In this document: in pieces, positions 62,297-64,000 of the stretch | Layout: each line of letters opens with the position of its first letter | How positions within the stretch are numbered: position 1 is the stretch's first letter | DNA from: Pandoraea cepalis | Lineage (GTDB): Bacteria > Pseudomonadota > Gammaproteobacteria > Burkholderiales > Burkholderiaceae | Direction: 5' to 3' | DNA length: 64,000 nt | Assembly (NCBI RefSeq): GCF_902459665.1 | Contig: NZ_CABPSL010000001.1 | Location: 558,001-622,000 of the forward strand | Position numbers and translations under genes: made by a program | Notes under the pieces: generated by a model | What the model was told of the DNA's origin: nothing | The model's database searches: none | Seen by the model: only the letters and a program-made list of their open reading frames with translations

Positions 62297-62971
62297 TCAG
62301 GCCGCGGCCCTGCCGTCGATGCTGTCGCCCGGACGCGGCGGGCGCGTCATCGCCAGCCACTCCTGCACGGCCGGTCGCGCAAATTGGCGGCGGGCATACT
62401 CGACCAGTGCCGCAGGCACCACGTCGTCGTTGTACACGAGACGGTTGATCATCAATGCGAGATCGACGTCTGCGATGCCCGCCTTGTCGAACAGCGACAT
62501 GCGGCCATCGGCCAGCAGGTCCTGGGCAATGGCGATCAGCTTGCTCGCGGCCGCGTGACCTGCGTCGGAGAGGGGTTCGTCCACTGGACGGTAGAAGATC
62601 ACTTCGGTCGAACGCTCTTCTCGCAAGGCGCCCAGATCGCTGCGCAGCCACGCCTGCACCTGACGCGCGCGAGCCCGCTCGCATACATCTGACGGATACA
62701 CGGGCACCTCGGGGAAAATGGTCTCGATGTATTCGGTGATGGCCGACGATTCGGACAGCGTGAAATCGCCGTGCACGAGCGTGGGCACGCGACGCGTGAG
62801 CGATAGGTTCGCAAAGCGGGTCTCATAATGCGCGCCCTGCACGAGATCCACGGTTTGCAGATCAAACGGCAGACCTTTCTCACGTAGCGTGACGAAGACC
62901 GACAGTGCGTAGGGGCTTGTGAATCGAGCGTCGACATAGAGCGTGAGCGAGGCGGGGGCAGCAGCTGACAA
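62297..62971 (-). CDS. Glutathione S-transferase (YfcF-like)
   Basis: 224 residues starting at TTG 62971, which has AGGAG (62978-62982) six bases upstream. The longer frame to 63124 adds a hydrophobic leader absent from cytosolic GSTs. N-terminal thioredoxin fold: LYVDARFTSPYALSVFVTLREKG and the GSH-binding cis-Pro plus SS motif RVPTLVHGDFTLSESSAITEYIE; then a helical C-terminal domain (ARARQVQAWLRSDLGALREERS). YfcF-type enzymes protect against oxidative stress. It is upstream of ilvE with the same strand but is an independent gene. Confidence 0.9.
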   Translation of the reverse strand: MSAAAPASLTLYVDARFTSPYALSVFVTLREKGLPFDLQTVDLVQGAHYETRFANLSLTRRVPTLVHGDFTLSESSAITEYIETIFPEVPVYPSDVCERARARQVQAWLRSDLGALREERSTEVIFYRPVDEPLSDAGHAAASKLIAIAQDLLADGRMSLFDKAGIADVDLALMINRLVYNDDVVPAALVEYARRQFARPAVQEWLAMTRPPRPGDSIDGRAAA

Positions 62972-63121
62972 GATGGACTCCTGTGAAAGGGATGTGCGGG
63001 CGATGGCCTGGATTGTCCAACGCACGAGACAATAAGCTACCGCAAAAATCGCCAATAAGGCGCGATCTATGTTCACACCTTGCCGCCACCAGGTCGCGAG
63101 AATTTTCCCCCGTGCCGTGAG

Positions 63122-63151
63122 CACAGTGCACCGCTCGCGCGGTGCACTGTG
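63122..63151. terminator. Perfect 13-bp hairpin between GST and AKR genes
   Basis: CACAGTGCACCGC (63122-63134) pairs perfectly with GCGGTGCACTGTG (63139-63151) around TCGC. It lies 44 bases beyond the AKR stop codon, upstream of GST. No T-run follows on the minus strand. Confidence 0.55.
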
Positions 63152-63195
63152 TCTCGCTCACTACAGTTCTGCGCGCATTGACTGCTTCCCGACGT

Positions 63196-64000
63196 TTACA
63201 GCAGACCGGCTTCGGCGAGCTGGGCGCGGCGCGGATCGCCCTGGCGCGAGAGCATCCAGCCGGGATACTCGCTTGGCAGTGCGCTGGCCCCATCGATAGC
63301 CGACAGTTCGCGCGCGCTCAGCGTGACACGCGTTGCCGCAATGTTGTCGTCGAGCTGATCGGTCCGCTTGGCGCCGATGATGACCGTTGAGACGACCGGC
63401 TGAGCGAGCAGCCAGGCGAGCGCGATCTGCGCGACCGACACGCCCTTCTCGGCGGCGATGCCACGCATGACGTCAATGACGTCGTAGGCACGCTCCACGT
63501 TGACCGGCGGGAAGTCGAAGGTTTGGCGGCGACTGCCCGCTTCGGTCTGGCCGTCGCGCGTGTACTTGCCCGAGAGCAGGCCGCCGGCAAGCGGACTCCA
63601 AACCATCAGGCCCACGTTTTCGCTGCGCAGCATCGGCACGATTTCACGTTCGAGATCGCGTCCGGCGACCGTGTAGTACGCCTGCAGCGACGCGAAGCTC
63701 GCGAGGTTCAGCCGCGCCGAAATGCCCAGCGCCTTGGTGATCTGCCAGGCCGCCCAGTTCGAGACGCCGATATAGCGGACGTGCCCTTGGCGCACCAGTG
63801 TGTCGAGCGCGCCGAGGGTCTCGTCGATGGGCGTGGCCGGATCGAAGCCGTGCACCTGGTACAGGTCGATGTGATCAAGTTGCAGGCGTTTGAGACTGGC
63901 CTTGATGCCGTCCATGATGTGATAGCGCGAAAGGCCACGAGAATTGGCCCCTTGTGCGCCCGTGGCACCGAAGACCTTGGTGGCGACCACGACATTATCG
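63196..64000 (-). CDS. Aldo/keto reductase (partial, 5' end off the window)
   Basis: 268 residues are visible; the reading frame continues past the right edge (DNVVVATKVFG). NADPH-dependent aldo/keto reductase: VVATKVFG with the catalytic Lys, then the active His in LDHIDLYQVHGFDP, YIGVSNWAAWQI, LMVWSPLAGGLLSGKYTRDG and IIGAKRTDQLDDNIAA for NADP binding. Length and motifs are like the YajO/general AKR subgroup. The N-terminal Asp/Tyr pair of the catalytic tetrad is outside the window. The substrate is unknown. A perfect hairpin follows the stop. Confidence 0.9.
   Translation of the reverse strand, partial: DNVVVATKVFGATGAQGANSRGLSRYHIMDGIKASLKRLQLDHIDLYQVHGFDPATPIDETLGALDTLVRQGHVRYIGVSNWAAWQITKALGISARLNLASFASLQAYYTVAGRDLEREIVPMLRSENVGLMVWSPLAGGLLSGKYTRDGQTEAGSRRQTFDFPPVNVERAYDVIDVMRGIAAEKGVSVAQIALAWLLAQPVVSTVIIGAKRTDQLDDNIAATRVTLSARELSAIDGASALPSEYPGWMLSRQGDPRRAQLAEAGLL

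Overview
The window is high-GC DNA (roughly 63-65% by eye) from a betaproteobacterium of the order Burkholderiales. The Burkholderia-type phosphonate regulator next to phnW/phnA/phnY, the AAHS-type aromatic-acid symporter, the OmpC-type porin and several AtoE- or GntR-linked catabolic clusters all point to Burkholderiaceae. Pandoraea is my best guess, from gene content only. I see no rRNA, tRNA, insertion sequence, prophage or CRISPR array. The window looks like a chromosomal stretch of accessory catabolic operons set among housekeeping genes (apt, purU, uvrA, ssb, ilvE).

Layout, left to right. 0-2.4 kb: tail of a Kef-type K+ efflux protein, apt, a LysE/RhtB exporter and a DeoR regulator. 2.5-20.4 kb: two phosphonate loci. 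The first is a PhnCDE ABC importer behind a strong Pho-box promoter. The second has phnW divergent from a GntR regulator followed by phnA and phnY (2-aminoethylphosphonate to phosphonoacetaldehyde to phosphonoacetate to acetate plus phosphate). After it come a Na/Pi cotransporter and an overlapping PhnZ-type HD oxygenase. Between the two loci lie a dimethylglycine-dehydrogenase-like flavoenzyme, a Nudix protein, purU, a DHA2 exporter and a DUF488 protein. The 8-mer ACAAATTG recurs in the promoter regions of phnC, of the phnW/GntR pair and of the Na/Pi gene, which suggests one regulon.

20.4-31.2 kb: a membrane protein; an operon of a YheO-like regulator, a threonine/hydroxyaspartate dehydratase-like enzyme and RidA; an AI-2E-family permease; uvrA; an MFS protein followed by ssb; and a lower-GC two-domain rhodanese. 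31.2-39.4 kb: LysR-controlled cluster of a citrate-lyase-beta-like lyase, a CaiB CoA-transferase, a lactonase-like amidohydrolase, AtoE and 2-hydroxycarboxylate transporters, and a porin. 39.6-46.9 kb: GntR-controlled cluster that looks like an extradiol (meta) ring-cleavage pathway: GlcG-like protein, ACMSD-like amidohydrolase, two-domain VOC dioxygenase, FAH-family hydrolase, FAD monooxygenase and AAHS transporter.

47-50.5 kb: small envelope genes (DUF2878, chalcone-isomerase-like, lipocalin lipoprotein, esterase lipoprotein, fasciclin). 50.6-55 kb: Lrp-type regulator divergent from an M20 amidohydrolase, diaminopropionate ammonia-lyase and M20 aminoacylase. 55-60 kb: aminotransferase, ALDH7-type dehydrogenase, DUF1338/HglS-type 2-oxoadipate dioxygenase and a divergent LysR, together matching the lower part of the pipecolate/aminoadipate branch of lysine catabolism. 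60-64 kb: YitT-type protein, ilvE with a short leader ORF that overlaps its start, a YfcF-type glutathione transferase and an aldo/keto reductase cut by the window edge.

The main novelty candidates are: (i) the phosphonate regulon with a complete PhnZ-type active site but no hydroxylase partner in view, and a nearby flavin/THF demethylase; (ii) two catabolic clusters whose substrates I cannot name; (iii) the ilvE leader ORF.
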